A stretch of 64,000 nt of DNA from Salinispora cortesiana (GTDB lineage Bacteria > Actinomycetota > Actinomycetes > Mycobacteriales > Micromonosporaceae), in contig NZ_AXVR01000008.1 in the NCBI RefSeq assembly GCF_000484695.1, positions 46,603 to 110,602 of the forward strand, written 5' to 3'. The position numbers and the translations under genes were made by a program. Below are positions 11,977-21,463 of the stretch, piece by piece (the stretch's first letter is position 1; each line of letters opens with the position of its first letter). The notes under the pieces were generated by a model that was given only the letters and a program-made list of their open reading frames with translations, did no database searches and was not told the DNA's origin.

Positions 11977-12744
11977 GTGGCCATGCAGTTCTACGCCTCG
12001 CCCGAGCAGATCATGCGCGACCGCTCCGAGCTGGCCCGCAAGGGCATCGCCCGCGGGCGCAGCGCGGTGGTCCTGAGTTACGCCGGCGGGGTGCTCTTCG
12101 TCGCGGAGAATCTCTCCAGCGCCCTGCACAAGGTTGGTGAGATCTACGACCGGATCGGCTTCGCCGCCGTGGGCCGATACAACGAGTTCGAGAACCTGCG
12201 ACGTGCGGGCGTGCGGATGGCTGACCTGAACGGTCTGAGCTACGACCGGCGGGACGTGACCGGGCGGGCGCTCGCCAACGCGTTCGCGCAGACGCTCGGC
12301 GCGATCTTCACCGAGCAGTCCAAGCCGTTCGAGGTGGAGATCTGCGTCGCCCAGGTCGGCGTAACAGCGGAGGACGACGAGCTGTACCGGTTGACCTACG
12401 ACGGCTCGGTCAACGATGAGCCGGGCCGAATGGCGATGGGCGGTCAGGCCGAGGCGATCGCTGGAGTGCTGAAGTCGAACCACCGTCCGGACATGTCGCT
12501 GGGCGACGCGGTCAAGGTGGCGGTGCAGGCCCTGGGTAGCGTCGGCGGCGAGGGCGGGGCTGCTCGCACGATCGCGGCAGACCAGCTGGAGGTCGCCATC
12601 CTGGACCGGGGCCGGGCCGGCCGGACCTTCCGGCGGGTTACCGGCGCGGTGTTGACCGCCCTACTCGACGACGGCGAGACCACGGCAGCAACGGCGGACA
12701 CTCCGGCTGACTCGGCCGATGTGGCGGAACGCCCCGACTCCTAA
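11977..12744 (+). CDS. prcA: 20S proteasome alpha subunit
   Basis: Non-catalytic outer ring subunit, 255 residues. The N-terminus [20 protein letters not shown] is the conserved gating segment. GTG at 11977 is chosen because AAGGAG lies 11 bases upstream; a second start (ATG at 11983) would be 17 bases from it. [11 protein letters not shown] and [20 protein letters not shown] are family hallmarks. The C-terminal tail is long, acidic and low complexity ([18 protein letters not shown]), as in other actinomycetes. It ends 30 bases before an oppositely oriented rmlB. Confidence 0.97.
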   Translation: MAMQFYASPEQIMRDRSELARKGIARGRSAVVLSYAGGVLFVAENLSSALHKVGEIYDRIGFAAVGRYNEFENLRRAGVRMADLNGLSYDRRDVTGRALANAFAQTLGAIFTEQSKPFEVEICVAQVGVTAEDDELYRLTYDGSVNDEPGRMAMGGQAEAIAGVLKSNHRPDMSLGDAVKVAVQALGSVGGEGGAARTIAADQLEVAILDRGRAGRTFRRVTGAVLTALLDDGETTAATADTPADSADVAERPDS

Positions 12745-12773
12745 GCTCGGCGGGGGCCGCTGAATTCGGCTGC

Positions 12774-13748
12774 TCACGCTTTGATCAGCGGCTCCCACCA
12801 GGCCCGGTTCTCCCGGTACCAGTCGATGGTGGCGGCCAGACCCTGATCGAAGTCGACGGCGGGCTCCCAGCCGAGATCGCGCTGGGTCGCGGTGCTGTCG
12901 AGGGCGTACCGGCGGTCGTGGCCCTTTCGGTCCGCCACCGGCGTTACCCGGTCCCAACCGGCGTCGAACGCGGCGAGGAGAGAGCCGGTCAGGTCCCGGT
13001 TGGTCCGGGCGGTACCGCTGCCGAGGTGGTAGATCGCCCCAGCACGGCCGTTCCGTTGCGCGAGTGTTATCCCGTGACAGTGGTCGTCCACATGCAGCCA
13101 GTTCCGGATGTCGCCGCCGTCGCCGTACAGCGGCAGGGTGTGTCCGTCGATCAGGTTGGTGACGAACCGGGGGATCAGCTTCTCGGGGTGCTGGTAGGGG
13201 CCGTAGGTGTTGGCGCCGCGGGTGATGACCACGTCGAGTCCGTGGGTGCGATGGTAGGAGAGGGTGAGCAGGTCGGCGCCGGCCTTGCTGGCCGAGTACG
13301 GCGAGCTGGGATTCATCGGCGCGGAGGGGGCCCACGAGCCCTGGTCGATGGAGCCGTACACCTCGTCGGTGGAGACGTGGAGGAACCGCCCGATGCGGTG
13401 CCGCAGCGCGGCGTCGAGCAGGACGCCGGTGCCGCCCACGTTGGTGCTGACGAACGGGGCGGCGGTGGCGATGGAGCGGTCCACGTGGGATTCGGCGGCG
13501 AGGTGGACGATGACATCGTGTCCGGCGACGGTGGCGTCCACGAGTTCCACGTCGCACACGTCGCCATGGACGATGCGGAGGCGGGGGTCGTCGCGGACCG
13601 GGTCGAGACTGCCTTCGGTGCCGGCGTATGTGAATTTGTCCAGCACGGTTACCCGGTCTGGCCGTAGGACGGACTCGGTGCCCTGGAGCAGCCGGCGCAC
13701 GTACGCCGAGCCGATGAAGCCGGCCCCGCCGGTGACGAGGATTTTCAC
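12774..13748 (-). CDS. rmlB: dTDP-glucose 4,6-dehydratase
   Basis: NAD-dependent enzyme making dTDP-4-keto-6-deoxyglucose, the branch point to L-rhamnose and many deoxysugars. 324 residues. KILVTGGAGFIGS is the nucleotide-binding glycine motif, STDEVYG carries the catalytic Thr-Asp-Glu, and YSASKAG the Tyr-x3-Lys pair. GTG at 13748 gives the usual start next to KILVTGG; a GTG three codons upstream (13757) is also possible and neither has a clear ribosome binding site. No rmlA, rmlC or rmlD is nearby. It is antisense to its neighbours and splits prcA from pafA. Confidence 0.93.
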   Translation of the reverse strand: MKILVTGGAGFIGSAYVRRLLQGTESVLRPDRVTVLDKFTYAGTEGSLDPVRDDPRLRIVHGDVCDVELVDATVAGHDVIVHLAAESHVDRSIATAAPFVSTNVGGTGVLLDAALRHRIGRFLHVSTDEVYGSIDQGSWAPSAPMNPSSPYSASKAGADLLTLSYHRTHGLDVVITRGANTYGPYQHPEKLIPRFVTNLIDGHTLPLYGDGGDIRNWLHVDDHCHGITLAQRNGRAGAIYHLGSGTARTNRDLTGSLLAAFDAGWDRVTPVADRKGHDRRYALDSTATQRDLGWEPAVDFDQGLAATIDWYRENRAWWEPLIKA

Positions 13749-13861
13749 GGCTTGCACCGTACCGTGGTGAGGGGCAGCGCGGGCCGCCGCCGGGCCGGAC
13801 GGTCGGGGACGGGTGTGGTGAGCACTGCCCAGATGTCGCCTTGTGCGGCTAGTGTCGCATC

Positions 13862-15220
13862 ATGGAGCGGCGAATCTTCGGCCTCGAGACCGAGTACGGC
13901 GTCACCTGCACCTACCGTGGGCAGCGTCGGCTGTCCCCGGACGAGGTCGCGCGGTACCTGTTCCGGCGGGTGGTGTCGTGGGGCCGGTCGAGCAATGTCT
14001 TCCTGCGCAACGGTGCCCGGCTGTATCTGGACGTCGGCTCGCACCCCGAGTATGCGACGCCGGAGTGCGACTCGGTGGCGGACCTGGTGGCCCACGACCG
14101 TGCTGGCGAGCGGATCCTGGAGGGCCTGCTCGTCGATGCGGAGAAGCGGCTGCACGACGAGGGAATCGCCGGCGAGATCTACCTGTTCAAGAACAACACC
14201 GACTCGGCGGGAAACTCGTACGGGTGCCACGAGAACTTCCTCGTCTCCCGGCACGGCGAGTTCGGCCGGTTGGCGGATGTGTTGATCCCGTTCCTGGTCA
14301 CCCGACAGTTGATCTGTGGTGCGGGGAAGGTCCTTCAGACGCCACGGGGGGCCGTCTACTGCCTGTCGCAGCGGGCCGAGCACATCTGGGAGGGGGTCTC
14401 GTCGGCGACCACCCGGAGCCGGCCGATCATCAACACCCGGGACGAGCCGCACGCGGACGCTGAACGGTACCGTCGGCTGCACGTGATCGTCGGCGACTCG
14501 AACATGAACGAGGTCACCACCCTGCTGAAGGTGGGCGCCGCGGACATCGTGCTCCGGATGATCGAGTCCGGGGTGGTGATGCGGGACCTGACGCTGGAGA
14601 ATCCGATCCGCGCGATCCGCGAGGTGTCGCACGACATCACCGGACGGCGGAAGGTGCGGCTGGCCTCTGGAAAGGAGATCAGCGCGCTGGAGATCCAGCA
14701 GGAGTATCTGGCGAAGGCCACAGAGTTCGTCGAGCGGCGTGGCGGCGATCAGACGGCGAAGCGGGTGGTGGAGCTCTGGGGCCGGGTGCTGCGGGCGGTG
14801 GAGACCGGTGATCTGGAGCCGGTGGCCCGGGAGATCGACTGGGTGACCAAGCTACGATTGATTGAGCGTTACCAACGTAAGCATGAGCTGCCGTTGTCGC
14901 ATCCGCGGGTGGCGCAGATGGATCTCGCCTATCACGACCTCCGTCGTGGCCGGGGCCTGTATGGCTTGCTGGAGCGGCGGGGCCAGGTGGACCGGGCGGC
15001 GACCGATCCGGAGATCTTCGAGGCGAAGGAGACGCCGCCGCAGACCACTCGGGCGCGGCTGCGGGGCGAGTTCATCCGGCATGCCCAGGAGAAGCGGCGG
15101 GACTTCACCGTCGACTGGGTGCACCTGAAGCTCAACGACCAGGCGCAGCGCACGGTGTTGTGCAAGGACCCCTTCCGGGCGTACGACGAGCGGGTGGAGC
15201 GGCTGATCGCCAGCATGTGA
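13862..15220 (+). CDS. pafA: Pup-protein ligase PafA
   Basis: Ligates the C-terminal glutamate of Pup to substrate lysines with ATP, via a phosphorylated Pup intermediate. 452 residues from ATG at 13862, starting [16 protein letters not shown]; the glutamates of LETEYG bind ATP and magnesium. [20 protein letters not shown] and [19 protein letters not shown] parallel the motifs of Dop, its homologue in this window, but the Dop-specific loop is absent. The C-terminal domain (from about 380) binds Pup. The gene stands alone on the plus strand after the inserted rmlB, so it must have its own promoter within 13749-13861. Confidence 0.97.
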   Translation: MERRIFGLETEYGVTCTYRGQRRLSPDEVARYLFRRVVSWGRSSNVFLRNGARLYLDVGSHPEYATPECDSVADLVAHDRAGERILEGLLVDAEKRLHDEGIAGEIYLFKNNTDSAGNSYGCHENFLVSRHGEFGRLADVLIPFLVTRQLICGAGKVLQTPRGAVYCLSQRAEHIWEGVSSATTRSRPIINTRDEPHADAERYRRLHVIVGDSNMNEVTTLLKVGAADIVLRMIESGVVMRDLTLENPIRAIREVSHDITGRRKVRLASGKEISALEIQQEYLAKATEFVERRGGDQTAKRVVELWGRVLRAVETGDLEPVAREIDWVTKLRLIERYQRKHELPLSHPRVAQMDLAYHDLRRGRGLYGLLERRGQVDRAATDPEIFEAKETPPQTTRARLRGEFIRHAQEKRRDFTVDWVHLKLNDQAQRTVLCKDPFRAYDERVERLIASM

Positions 15221-15275
15221 GCGCGCCCGGGCGCGGTGGGCCTACTCGGCGGCCGCCGGGTAGGCTGGCCACGCC

Positions 15276-15461
15276 ATGATGTCAAGCCAACCGGGCGGTC
15301 CCGGCTCCCAGAAGCAGGGCTGGGCCGAGCGCCGCCGCCAGAAGATTCGTGCCGAGATCGAGCGAAACCGCCGCGGCGAGTACACGGTGCCCACCTGGGT
15401 GCTGGCGCTCGCCCTGGCCGCGATGGTGGGGGCCTGGGCCACCCTGGTGATCTTGGCCTGA
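15276..15461 (+). CDS. Small single-span membrane protein downstream of pafA
   Basis: A 61-residue protein: a basic cytoplasmic N-terminus (QGWAERRRQKIRAEIERNRR) followed by one hydrophobic helix (about 40-60, VPTWVLALALAAMVGAWATL) reaching the C-terminus. The ATG at 15276 is followed at once by a second ATG; either may be used. Codon use is typical of the region. Function unknown. It is the kind of small membrane protein often found after pafA, but I cannot name a family. Confidence 0.75.
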   Translation: MMSSQPGGPGSQKQGWAERRRQKIRAEIERNRRGEYTVPTWVLALALAAMVGAWATLVILA

Positions 15462-15468
15462 GCGGCGG

Positions 15469-16554
15469 TCAGCCGGCGAGCCGCGCGGCGTGCCGTCCGG
15501 CCGCCGCGGCGGCGAGGAAGTAGGCGTGGTCGGCATCCAGGCCGCGACCCATCGTCGACAGCGCTACCGGGCTGGCCCGCAGCGCGGCGTCGAGGCCGGC
15601 TACCGACACCCGGCGCACCTGGTGCCGGGCGGTGAGCGGGGCCAGGGCGGTCTCGACCGCGGTGGCCAGCGCCGGGTCGAGTTGGTCGGGCACGACCAAC
15701 TCCGCGGGGGCCAGGGCGACCCGGCCGTACGCGGTCAGGCTGTGGTGGGAGACGCCGTGGTGTCGGGGGCGGGGATCCGCGGCGGAGATGCGCAGGGAAC
15801 CGACCGGCCGTCCACCCAGCGCGGCGATCGCGTTGACCGCCTCGCCGACCGCCACCCCGGAGAAGCCCCAGCGGGTGCCGGTGCCGAGGTTGCCGGGTCC
15901 CTGGGCGACGACGGCCAGGTCGGCGTGGAGCACATGCCGTGCGGCGAGCAGGCCGGAGTGCAGGGTGCTCGCCTCCAGGTCGCCGCCGAAGGCCTGCCCC
16001 ACGCTGATCGTGCCGGCGAGGTGTCCGTGGAGCCCGGCGAGGGTGCGGGAGAACCAGGCCGGCAGTGCGCCCCCATCGGTGAGCAGGTACGCCACCCGTG
16101 CGTCGGGTGCGTCGGCGCGGATCCCGGCGAGTACGGCCGGGAGGGCGGAGTGCAGGTCGGCGGTGACCACGGGCAGGCCGTCCAGGTCGTCGGCGTCGGC
16201 CAGGGCCGCTCGGTGCGGGGACGCCTCCTCGTCGACGCCGAGCAGGATCGGCTGCAACGGGGTGTAGCGGGCTTTGACCAGGTGACCCCCGGCGCGACTG
16301 TCCGCCGGTGCGGGCGGATCCGGTGGCAGCCGGTCCGGCAGGGCCACGACCAGGGCGTAGCCGCCGGTGCCGAGGCCCATCAGCAGGGCGCCGACGTTGA
16401 GCAGCACCCGATCGCCGACGCGTGGTTGACCAACCAACTCGGGGTAGGCGAGTGCGCGAATTGTCGAGTCGTCGGCGAGCGTGACGGCCAACTCGACCGC
16501 GCCGCTCCACTCCCGCCGCACCGCCGTTACCGTTCCCGACCGCCATCGCACCAT
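15469..16554 (-). CDS. DUF3866 family protein
   Basis: A 361-residue protein recognised as the actinobacterial DUF3866 family by its start MVRWRSGTVTAVRREW and the segments VGDRVLLN and GLGTGGYALVVALP. The biochemical role of the family is unknown. ATG at 16554 fits the conserved N-terminus; the frame is open 13 codons further but without support. No signal peptide; an alternating alpha/beta pattern with several glycine turns (VAQGPGNLGTGTRWGFSG) suggests a ligand- or nucleotide-binding fold. It is convergent with the small membrane protein gene (8 bases apart) and divergent from pafB. Confidence 0.85.
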   Translation of the reverse strand: MVRWRSGTVTAVRREWSGAVELAVTLADDSTIRALAYPELVGQPRVGDRVLLNVGALLMGLGTGGYALVVALPDRLPPDPPAPADSRAGGHLVKARYTPLQPILLGVDEEASPHRAALADADDLDGLPVVTADLHSALPAVLAGIRADAPDARVAYLLTDGGALPAWFSRTLAGLHGHLAGTISVGQAFGGDLEASTLHSGLLAARHVLHADLAVVAQGPGNLGTGTRWGFSGVAVGEAVNAIAALGGRPVGSLRISAADPRPRHHGVSHHSLTAYGRVALAPAELVVPDQLDPALATAVETALAPLTARHQVRRVSVAGLDAALRASPVALSTMGRGLDADHAYFLAAAAAGRHAARLAG

Positions 16555-16713
16555 GCGCGCGACGCTAGCGGTCGGGTTGGGCGGGTCCGGCATCCGGGGG
16601 TGTCACGGGTCGGCGCGACGGTCCGGCCAGACCGGCCCTGGTGACCAACCAGGGCGAGACGCGCGGCGTGATAGGTACATTTGTTCGCTGGCGTTGGCTG
16701 CTAGCGTCGTACC

Positions 16714-17706
16714 GTGTCGCGGACCCGTACCGAACGCCTGGTCAACCTGGTGATCTGTCTCCTGTCCACGCGACGGTTTCTGACCGCCGTGCAGATCGCC
16801 GCGACCGTGCCCGGCTACGAGCATGATCCGCACGACGTGCGGGACCACGAGGCGTTCCAACGCAAGTTTGAGCGGGACAAGGCCGAACTGCGCGAGCTCG
16901 GCGTCCCGCTGGAGACCGGGACGGCCAGCGCCTTCGACATCGAGCCGGGCTATCGGATCGCCCGCCGGCAGTATGCGCTGCCCGAGATTCCGCTTGAGCC
17001 GGACGAGGCCGCGGCGGTCGGCATCGCCGCCCGGCTGTGGCAGCACGCTGGTCTGGCCGCTGCCGCTTCCTCCGGGTTGGCGAAGCTGCGTGCGGCCGGC
17101 GTTGACGTGGACCCACAGGCCACGCTCGGGCTGGAGCCGATGGTGACCGTGGACCCGGCCTTCGCGCCGCTGACCGCCGCGGCCCGGGACCGTCGCGAGG
17201 TGGCGTTCGACTACCGGGTCCCGGACCGGGACGAGCCGTCCGCCCGCCGACTGCAGCCGTGGGGGGTGGTCTGCTGGCGGGGCCGGTGGTATGTGGTGGG
17301 GCACGACCTGGATCGGGCCGCGGCCCGCTGCTTTCGTCTCTCCCGGGTGGTGGGGGCGGTTCGGACGGTGGGCTCGCCGGGGGCGTACGAGCCGCCGGCC
17401 GAGGTGGACCTGATCAGCTACGTCGCTCGCTCGTCGGGTCCGGTGGAGCGTACCGGCCGCGCCCGGGTACTCGTCGCGCCCGACCGGGCGGCCGGGTTGC
17501 GCCGGTGGGCGGTGGAGACGACCTCGGGTGCCACCGGTGACCAACTCGTCTTGCCGTACGCGGATCCGGAGGCGCTCGCCGGTCAGCTCGTCGGATACGG
17601 CCCGGACGTGCGGGTGCTCGACCCACCGGAGGTACGGGAGGCGGTCATCCAGCGACTCAAGGAGACCGTTGCGCGGCATGACCTCGGTGTCGGGGGTGCC
17701 CGGTGA
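16714..17706 (+). CDS. pafB: WYL-domain transcriptional regulator PafB
   Basis: Together with PafC it forms a heterodimeric activator which, in mycobacteria, controls the LexA/RecA-independent DNA-damage response; ligand binding is assigned to the WYL domain. 330 residues from GTG at 16714. An N-terminal winged helix-turn-helix (residues 5-75, MSRTRTERLVNLVICLLSTR) is followed by the WYL domain, with the diagnostic patch RGRWYVVGHDLDR near 185-200, and a C-terminal extension. The stop overlaps the pafC start (GTGA). The name refers to its genomic link to pafA, not to a role in pupylation. Confidence 0.95.
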   Translation: MSRTRTERLVNLVICLLSTRRFLTAVQIAATVPGYEHDPHDVRDHEAFQRKFERDKAELRELGVPLETGTASAFDIEPGYRIARRQYALPEIPLEPDEAAAVGIAARLWQHAGLAAAASSGLAKLRAAGVDVDPQATLGLEPMVTVDPAFAPLTAAARDRREVAFDYRVPDRDEPSARRLQPWGVVCWRGRWYVVGHDLDRAAARCFRLSRVVGAVRTVGSPGAYEPPAEVDLISYVARSSGPVERTGRARVLVAPDRAAGLRRWAVETTSGATGDQLVLPYADPEALAGQLVGYGPDVRVLDPPEVREAVIQRLKETVARHDLGVGGAR

Positions 17707-18722
17707 CCCGGTCTGCGCGGCCCGGATCCCGTACCTCCGCGGACCGGTTGGCCCGGCTGCTTAACCTGGTGCCCTTCCTGTTGGCCCGGCCTGGTATCGA
17801 GATCGCCGAGGCGGCGGGTGACCTGGGGGTGACCGAGCGGCAGCTGCGGGAGGATCTGGAGCTGCTCTGGGTGTGCGGGCTGCCGGGCTACGGCCCGGGG
17901 GATCTGATCGACATGGCCTTCGACGGCGATCGGGTGACGATCACCTACGACGCCGGCATTGATCGGCCGTTGCGACTGACTCCCGACGAGGCCCTCGCGC
18001 TGGTTGTGGCGCTGCGAATGCTGGCGGAGACACCGGGGGTGGCCAACCGGGAAGCGGTGGAACGGGCTCTGGTCAAGATCGAAAATGCCGCGGGTGACCG
18101 GTTGGGCGCCCCGGTCGCGGTACGGCTGCCGGCGGACAACCATCGGGTGGCGGAGCTGCGGGCGGCGGTGGAGAGTGGCCGGGCGTTGCGGATCACCTAC
18201 TACTCCGTGGCCCGGGACGAGACGATCGAGCGGACCGTCGACCCCCTGCGAATGCTCGTCATCGGCGGCCGGGCGTACGTGGAGGCCTGGTGCCGCCGGG
18301 CGGAGGGGATGCGGATGTTCCGGGTCGACCGGATCGACGCGGTGACCCGGTTGGACGAGCCGGCGCGGGTGCCGGCGCAGGCGGTGCCGCACGACGTCAC
18401 CGGCGGTGCGTTCCGGCCCACGACAGATCTGCCGCTGGTCACCCTCCGAATCGGTCGGAGCGAGCGGTGGATCACCGAGTACTACCCGTGTGAGCGGGTC
18501 GAACCAGGTGAGGGCGAGTGGTTGGTCTCGCTCCGGGTCACCGATCTGGGCTGGGCCCGCCGCTTCGTGTTGGGCCTGGGCCCGGAGGTCACCGTGGTGG
18601 CGCCGGCGGAGCTTGCCGCGCAGGTGCATGCCGCGGCGACCGCTGCCCTTGAGGCGTACGCCACGCCGTCGCCGGGCGCGGCGGGCGCCCCCGGCGACGG
18701 CGACGCGGGGCCAGTAGGCTGA
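17703..18722 (+). CDS. pafC: WYL-domain transcriptional regulator PafC
   Basis: Partner of PafB in the DNA-damage regulator. 339 residues from GTG at 17703, which overlaps the pafB stop by four bases, so the subunits are translationally coupled. N-terminal helix-turn-helix (ADRLARLLNLVPFLLARPG), WYL domain with GGRAYVEAWCRRAEGMRMFR near 180-200, then a C-terminal domain. The last 20 residues are a low-complexity Gly/Ala/Pro tail. Start choice is fixed by the overlap. Confidence 0.95.
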   Translation: MTRSARPGSRTSADRLARLLNLVPFLLARPGIEIAEAAGDLGVTERQLREDLELLWVCGLPGYGPGDLIDMAFDGDRVTITYDAGIDRPLRLTPDEALALVVALRMLAETPGVANREAVERALVKIENAAGDRLGAPVAVRLPADNHRVAELRAAVESGRALRITYYSVARDETIERTVDPLRMLVIGGRAYVEAWCRRAEGMRMFRVDRIDAVTRLDEPARVPAQAVPHDVTGGAFRPTTDLPLVTLRIGRSERWITEYYPCERVEPGEGEWLVSLRVTDLGWARRFVLGLGPEVTVVAPAELAAQVHAAATAALEAYATPSPGAAGAPGDGDAGPVG

Positions 18723-18727
18723 GCGCC

Positions 18728-18976
18728 GTGGTGGTGTGGATTGTGGTCGCGCTGGTGGTGCTCCCGTTCGTGCTACTCGGGCTGGCCGTGCGGCCGGTGT
18801 TGACCCGGCTGCGTCGGCTGCGGCGGGCGGCGGTGGCGTTGCAACGGCACGCTGGTGAGGCCGCGGCGCTCCAGGCGACCGCGGTGGCGCTGCAGGCTCG
18901 GGCGGAAGGGTTGCAGGAACAGCTGGCGACCACCCAGCGGCGGGCCGCCGCGGTCCGGTCCCGCCGCGGCGGATAG
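18728..18976 (+). CDS. Small membrane-anchored coiled-coil protein
   Basis: An 82-residue protein: an N-terminal membrane helix (about 1-25, VVWIVVALVVLPFVLLGLAV) and then a basic, Ala/Leu/Gln-rich helix with heptad spacing of leucines and alanines, likely a coiled coil (30-75). GTG at 18728 lies five bases after the pafC stop, so it may belong to the pafBC transcript. Function unknown. It resembles the short unannotated proteins found between pafC and tatA in related actinomycetes, but I cannot name a family. Confidence 0.7.
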   Translation: MVVWIVVALVVLPFVLLGLAVRPVLTRLRRLRRAAVALQRHAGEAAALQATAVALQARAEGLQEQLATTQRRAAAVRSRRGG

Positions 18977-19157
18977 CAGTCGCCACCGACCACGCGGCCC
19001 GGGCTGGGGCGAAGCGGCCTGCCGAGGACATCCACGGTTGGCCTAGACTTCACCCAGTCGGAACGGTCCCGTGGCGCCCAGCGGGTGGCAATGCCGCCGG
19101 ACGCACGTACGATGGCTGCGACACCACCTGCCCGACACTGAGAGACCGGAGCTTCCC

Positions 19158-19463
19158 ATGGGTGCCCTAAGGCCGTGGCACATCGCCGTACTCGTGGTCG
19201 TGCTGATCCTGCTCTTTGGCGCGAAGCGGCTCCCCGACGCGGCTCGTTCGCTGGGCCGCTCGTTGCGGATCATCAAGGCCGAGACGAAGAGCCTGCACGA
19301 CGACGACCGTGACCTGGCCGAGAAGGCCGATGCCCAGGCTGGCTACCAGCCGATGCCGCCGCAGGTGCAGCAGGGGCAGCCGTACCCCCAGCAGTCGCCC
19401 TACCCGGCCCCGCCGCAGCAGCAGCCGGTCGTTGACCCGGTGCAGCGCACCCGCGACAACTGA
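19158..19463 (+). CDS. tatA: Twin-arginine translocase subunit TatA
   Basis: Pore-forming component of the Sec-independent export pathway for folded proteins. 101 residues from ATG at 19158. One N-terminal membrane helix (about 7-21), then the hinge FGAKRLPDAARSLGRSLRI that opens the amphipathic helix, then a long Pro/Gln-rich cytoplasmic tail (about 60-95) common in actinobacteria. It is 18 bases upstream of tatC, so the two are surely one operon. The frame is open from 19071 but the conserved N-terminus decides the start. Confidence 0.96.
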   Translation: MGALRPWHIAVLVVVLILLFGAKRLPDAARSLGRSLRIIKAETKSLHDDDRDLAEKADAQAGYQPMPPQVQQGQPYPQQSPYPAPPQQQPVVDPVQRTRDN

Positions 19464-19481
19464 TCGAGGGGCCCGACCACC

Positions 19482-20432
19482 GTGGCCTTCGCCCTGCGTA
19501 AACGCGGCCCGAGTAGTTTCCAACGGGCCTCGGAAGGCTCGATGACGCTGGTCGAGCACGTCCGCGAGCTGCGTAACCGGCTGTTCAAAGCGTCGCTGGC
19601 GATCCTGATCGGCTTCGGCGTCGGCCTCTGGCTCGCCGGGCCGGTGCGCGGCATCCTACAGCGGCCCTACTGCGAGCTTCCCCAGGCGCAGACCACCGAC
19701 GGCGCCTGCGACTTCGTGCAGCTCGGTCCCGCTGACCTGTTCCTGCTCAACCTCAAGATCGGTTTATGGGTGGGGCTGATCCTCGCCGCGCCGGTCTGGC
19801 TGTACCAGCTGTGGGCCTTCATCGCCCCCGGCCTGCACAAGCACGAGCGGCGCTACGCGTACGCCTTTACCGCGCTCGCGGCTCCGCTGTTCGCCGCCGG
19901 CACGGTGCTGGCGTACTTCGTGACCTCCAAGGGCCTGGAGTTCCTGCTGCAGGTCTCCGGCCCCGAGATCAATACCACCCTCGACATCACCCGGTACATC
20001 TCGTTCGTCACCAACCTGATCCTGCTGTTCGGGGTGGCGTTCGAGTTCCCGCTGATCGTGTTGATGCTCAACTTCGTCGGCGTTGCCAGCGCGAAGCGGT
20101 TGCTGGGCTGGTGGCGGGTGGCGGTGTTCGTGTTCTTCGCCTTCGCGGCGGTGGTCACCCCCACGCCCGATCCGTTCGGCATGACCGCGTTGGCGCTGTG
20201 CCTGTGTGCCCTCTACTTCGCGGCTGTCGGTGTCGCGTTCCTCAACGACAAGCGTCGGGGCCGCGGTAAGGAGATCTACGCCGGCCTCAGCGACGACGAG
20301 ACGTCGCCGCTGACGGAGGGGAGTGACCCGGTCGAGGCGAGTGCCCCGGTCGGGGCGCCGGAGTCGATCGCGGAGCCGGAGCCGGTCGCTAAGCCCGCGC
20401 CGGTCGAGCGCCGCTACGACGACATGACCTGA
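19482..20432 (+). CDS. tatC: Twin-arginine translocase subunit TatC
   Basis: Multi-spanning receptor for twin-arginine signal peptides. 316 residues from GTG at 19482. The cytoplasmic N-terminal signature MTLVEHVRELRNRLFKA, with the conserved glutamate that contacts signal peptides, is at 21-37; six membrane segments follow up to about residue 260, including FEFPLIVLMLNFVG and VVTPTPDPFGMTALALC. The acidic, Pro/Glu-rich tail of about 50 residues is non-conserved. Works with TatA; tatB is not in this window, as expected for actinobacteria, where it lies elsewhere. Confidence 0.96.
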   Translation: MAFALRKRGPSSFQRASEGSMTLVEHVRELRNRLFKASLAILIGFGVGLWLAGPVRGILQRPYCELPQAQTTDGACDFVQLGPADLFLLNLKIGLWVGLILAAPVWLYQLWAFIAPGLHKHERRYAYAFTALAAPLFAAGTVLAYFVTSKGLEFLLQVSGPEINTTLDITRYISFVTNLILLFGVAFEFPLIVLMLNFVGVASAKRLLGWWRVAVFVFFAFAAVVTPTPDPFGMTALALCLCALYFAAVGVAFLNDKRRGRGKEIYAGLSDDETSPLTEGSDPVEASAPVGAPESIAEPEPVAKPAPVERRYDDMT

Positions 20433-20505
20433 CGCCGGTGCCCCTGCCCGCAGGCCATGTCGGGTGGGGATGCGGGCCCGGTCCCGTCCCGGTACGGTGC
20501 ACGCC

Positions 20506-21423
20506 GTGACCGCAGTCGATTTTACCGGTGCCGGTCCGGTCGCCGTCCTGGCCAACCCGAGCGCCGGCCGGGGGCGTCACCGCGGGCTGCTGCCCACGGT
20601 GGTGCACCGGCTGGCGGCCGGCGGCCATCCGGTGCGGGTGCTTTCGGCGCAGACCCCGGCGCAGGCCCAGGCGGCCTGTCGCGCGGCGGTGGCCGACGGC
20701 GCGGCGGCGTTGGTCGCGGTCGGCGGTGACGGCACCGCGCACCTGGCGCTACAGGCGGTGGCGGGCACTTGCGTGCCGTTCGCGGTGGTGCCGGCGGGGA
20801 CCGGGAATGACTTCGCCGGTGACACCGGCTTCCCGGCCGACCCCCTCGTCGCGGCCGACACGATCGCCGCCGCGCTGCGGCACGGCCGCTCCCATCCGAT
20901 CGACCTGGCCCGTACCACCGCGGCCGACGGCACGCAGCGGTGGTACGGAGCGGTGCTCGCCGCCGGCATCGACGCGATCATCAACGAGCGGGCCAACCGG
21001 ATGCGGTGGCCCCGTGGCCCACGCCGCTACGACCTGGCGATCCTGGTGGAGCTGGCCCGGCTGCGGCCCCGCCGTTACACGTTGCGCCTGGATGGGGTGA
21101 CCCACGAGCTGGACGCCGTGCTGGTGGCGGTCGGCAACTGCGCCCGCTACGGCGGTGGGATGCGGATCTGCCCCGCCGCCGACCCGACCGATGGGCTGCT
21201 CGACGTCGTGGTCGGTGGGCGGTTCAACCGGCGTACGCTGCTGCGGATCAAACGCCGCATCTATCCGGGGACGCACGTTGACCACCCGCTGGTGCGCAGC
21301 TTCCGGGCGCGGACGGTGGAGGTGGCCGCCGCCGGTATCACCGGTTACGCCGACGGGGAGCCGGTGGCCGAACTGCCGGTGACGATCACCGCGGCGCCGG
21401 CGGCGGTGCGGCTGCTGCGCTGA
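20506..21423 (+). CDS. Diacylglycerol/lipid kinase family protein
   Basis: ATP-dependent lipid kinase of the DagK/YegS group, 305 residues. The nucleotide-binding motifs are clear: ANPSAGRGRH at the start, VGGDGTAHLAL near 80, and PAGTGNDFAGD near 105. The C-terminal beta-sandwich ends with GYADGEPVAELPVTI, containing the family's DGE motif. GTG at 20506 gives a start close to the first beta strand; the frame is open 14 codons upstream. It follows tatC on the same strand by 73 bases. Substrate could be diacylglycerol, phosphatidylinositol mannoside precursors or another lipid alcohol. Confidence 0.9.
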   Translation: MTAVDFTGAGPVAVLANPSAGRGRHRGLLPTVVHRLAAGGHPVRVLSAQTPAQAQAACRAAVADGAAALVAVGGDGTAHLALQAVAGTCVPFAVVPAGTGNDFAGDTGFPADPLVAADTIAAALRHGRSHPIDLARTTAADGTQRWYGAVLAAGIDAIINERANRMRWPRGPRRYDLAILVELARLRPRRYTLRLDGVTHELDAVLVAVGNCARYGGGMRICPAADPTDGLLDVVVGGRFNRRTLLRIKRRIYPGTHVDHPLVRSFRARTVEVAAAGITGYADGEPVAELPVTITAAPAAVRLLR

Positions 21424-21463
21424 TCGCCGGTCAGCCCGGCACAAGTCTGGCGCCGCGCCGAGG

